Source of the DNA: Formicarius rufipectus
Lineage: Eukaryota > Chordata > Aves > Passeriformes > Formicariidae
Assembly (NCBI GenBank): GCA_013399695.1
Contig: VXAU01002350.1
Location: forward strand, 129,796-193,795
Length of the DNA stretch: 64,000 nucleotides
Direction of reading: 5' to 3'
Of the stretch, positions 61,760 through 64,000 are shown in pieces. The position numbers and the translations under genes were made by a program. Within the stretch, counting starts at the first letter, position 1; each line of letters starts with the position of its first letter. The notes under the pieces are model-generated. The model searched no databases. It saw nothing but the letters and a program-made list of their open reading frames with translations, and was not told the DNA's origin.

Positions 61760-62275
61760 AGGGGATGAGGAAAAGGCTGAGGTTCTTAATGCCTTCTTTG
61801 CCTCAGTCTTTAATACTAAAATCAGTTATCCTCAGGTATCTTCCAGAGCCAGAAGTTAGGTGAGCTGAGTGAAGCCCCATAATCCAAGAGGAAATGGTTA
61901 GTTACCTGGTATGCCAGTTGGATACCCACAGGTCTATGGGCCCAGAAAGGATTCATCTGAGGGTAATAAGGTAGCTTGCCAACCCACTTTCAAGCATTTA
62001 GAAGCAGTCCTGGTTAACCAGAGAAGTCTCAGTTGACTGGAAATGTAGTAAATTAGCAAATATGACAACTATGTACAAGAAAGGTTGGAAGGAGGATCTG
62101 GGGAACTACAGGCCTGTCAGCCCAACTTTGGTACCAGGGGAGGTCATGGAGCACACATCCTGTGTGCCATCACATAGTACATGCAGAGCAACCAGGGGAT
62201 CAGGCCCAGCCACCATGGGTTTAGAACAGGCAGGCCCTTCTTAACCATGATGTTCTTCTATGACGAAGTGACACG
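61760..62275 (+). mobile_element. CR1 LINE fragment, N-terminal half of reverse transcriptase
   Basis: Translates in pieces as EEKAEVLNAFFASVFNTK, then MTTMYKKGWKEDLGNYRPVS with TLVPGEVMEH, then NQGIRPSHHGFRTGR and FYDEVTR. This is the CR1 ORF2 order from the linker before RT through the early RT motifs. Frameshifts separate the blocks. Unlike the other copies it lacks the CR1 3' end, so it is a fragment of a longer insertion, its 3' part lost or removed. Confidence 0.88.
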
Positions 62276-63420
62276 CATTGGCATGTATCCACAGGCAGCC
62301 TTAGCTTCCACTTTAAAAAAAAAAAAAAATCCTTTCACCTCCAACAGCTCTTTAAACCAGTCAACAGAGAAACTTAAGAGATAATTTTATCTCCTCTACT
62401 GTGTCCTCACTAAAACCTTGAACTGTCACATGGGAGTTCTGTGATGGGTGTCCTGTTATCAGTTTAACACATGTGATGCAAAGCTGTAATTGTTTCTCTC
62501 AGACCTTACTTCAGCCCAGTTTTTTTCCCACAGAGGAGAACTCCACTACTTTTACAATACTGTGATGACTACAAAAACTCACAGTATTTTCTGGTACTGC
62601 TTATCCTCCTGGCCAATGTCATTTTACTGCTTTTGTGTTTATACCCATCTGCTTTCCTCGTGCTTACACTGAACACTGGCTTCACCAGGGATTATTTCTT
62701 TGTTCTGCATTTTAACAATGCATGGAGTTGAAGTAGGTCCTCTAGTTAGTGATTACACCTCCAGATGCAGTGGTAATATAAATAAATTAAACAATGTTAA
62801 TAAACTTAGTCACTTCGTTCTAGAAGTTGAACAATATCAAAAGTCCATACACTACCTCTGTGTTATTTATGTGGATATTGATAGGGATAAAGATCCAAAA
62901 TTTTAACAACCTCTGTGCAAACTAACAAATATCCAGACTGAAGCAATACTTTCAAGCATAGTCAAAAACAAATCTCTGTTCGACTCATTAATGACAACAT
63001 TTGGCAGGCCATCAGTCACTGTGCACCTTGCTAAAAAAGCCTTTACAGATATCCTTAATTCACACACAACCTACTGAGCATGATTTTAATCTATATCCAC
63101 CTGCTTTTTGTTTAACAAGTAGTTGCAATAGGGCCAAAGCTATATGCTTCACTCTATGATATAAGTGAAAGTCTGCCTGGGAGTTAGTAGGAAGCATGCC
63201 AATATATCCTGGATACTTAGGGAAGCTGATAGCTGTCTGGGTAATTTTGAAAATCACCCTAATCTCCTATCTATCTCTTTTGTCTCCTAAATTCCTTGGA
63301 AAATATTACCAATCATTTTCTTCATTGGCTTTGAGCAAATTACTCAGTCTTTGTATTTGGAATGGAATTTTAAAGATATTAAGGTACAAAAGGGCAGAAT
63401 ATAGTGTGAAAATCCAATAT
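62276..63420. other. Intergenic, no gene seen
   Basis: About 1.1 kb between two CR1 pieces, with an A-run near 62313-62327. No recognised feature. Confidence 0.6.
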
Positions 63421-63865
63421 TGAGACACTGGAGAGGGTCCAGTATAGGGCTACTCAGATTGTCAAAGACTAAGTGCACACGGCCTACAAGGATGGATGGA
63501 AAGAGTTGGGCTGACTTAATCTGACAGAAAAGTGGATAAGAGGTGAGTTAATTGCCTTCCTATCTCTCTTTAAAACAATTACAAAAATTATGGAGCTAAA
63601 GTGATATAAAGTTTGGCAACCACCACAAATTATTGTTTAGGAAGTTCAAATTAAATAATAGAGGAGGAAAAAAATAATGAGAAAGCAAATTCAGTGTTGC
63701 CTCAGGTTGTCCAGAGAAGTTATGTACTCTCTGTGCTGCCGGGTTTTCAGAACTTGTTTGTATAAAACCATGGCTGACCTGGTATGAGTCCTGTTCCTGG
63801 TAGGGGTATGGACTCAAGGCTTTTTGAGATCTCTTCCAGACGACATTTCTATGGTTCTGCAATAC
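63421..63865 (+). mobile_element. Diverged CR1 LINE 3' end
   Basis: Reads ctggagagggtccagtatag, then an eroded middle, then caggttgtccagagaagtta, then gagatctcttccagacgaca and tttctatggttctgcaata. These are in CR1 order from the RT C-terminus to the 3' end, with heavy substitution and insertions. The start of the element is not visible. Confidence 0.7.
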
Positions 63866-64000
63866 TATTATGCAATTTTTCTAAAGCATTGAGACACTGG
63901 ACATTTAAGAAACGGCAATGCCTTTAAAAAGCATCCTTTTGTACCTTAGTTAATCATCTGTAAAATGATTACCCTACTTCCCTACATCCCAAAGGGACTA
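63866..64000. other. Window end, nothing recognised
   Basis: AT-rich sequence after the last CR1 remnant; too short to judge. Confidence 0.5.

Overview
This is vertebrate nuclear DNA, almost certainly from a bird. It is AT-rich, its genes are split into short exons with GT-AG introns, and its interspersed repeats are dominated by CR1 LINEs, with at least one LTR of a widespread avian endogenous retrovirus type. Single N positions at 4987, 10503, 20038, 51031 and 52397 and nine Ns at 16841-16849 indicate a draft assembly; most sit in homopolymers. No bacterial or plasmid feature, CRISPR array, rRNA or recognisable tRNA was seen.

The only protein-coding gene I can support is the 3' end of ADGRB3 (BAI3), a brain adhesion GPCR, on the + strand. 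Eight coding exons follow: 3057-3155, 3500-3671, 10337-10432, 11809-11848, 14416-15059, 24910-24945, 33208-33312 and 35228-35416. Together they carry 1381 coding bases and splice in frame without a break. They encode an optional insert in intracellular loop 3, TM6 and TM7, and the whole cytoplasmic tail, ending in the PDZ-binding motif QTEV. The extracellular part, the GAIN/GPS region and TM1-5 must lie left of base 1. The 3' UTR carries three candidate poly(A) signals, the last at 36020-36025.

Region by region: 1-3056 is an ADGRB3 intron. 3057-35416 holds exons and introns, with CR1 copies at 5404-5700, 20897-21255, 21540-21735, 26471-27345 and 29753-30278 and a possible LTR beside the last one. 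35417 to about 36045 is 3' UTR. About 36050-64000 is intergenic, with CR1 copies at 37141-38022, 38610-39304, 45981-46250, 54233-54440, 61760-62275 and 63421-63865, a solo LTR at 44518-45096, and an LTR-like segment ending near 47483. I found no second gene in these 28 kb.

The most interesting material is in ADGRB3 itself. A 99-nt symmetric cassette exon adds a CxxC-containing insert to intracellular loop 3. A 36-nt in-frame microexon sits next to the RKR helix that binds ELMO. A Pumilio-type site overlaps the distal poly(A) signal. I saw no convincing undescribed system.
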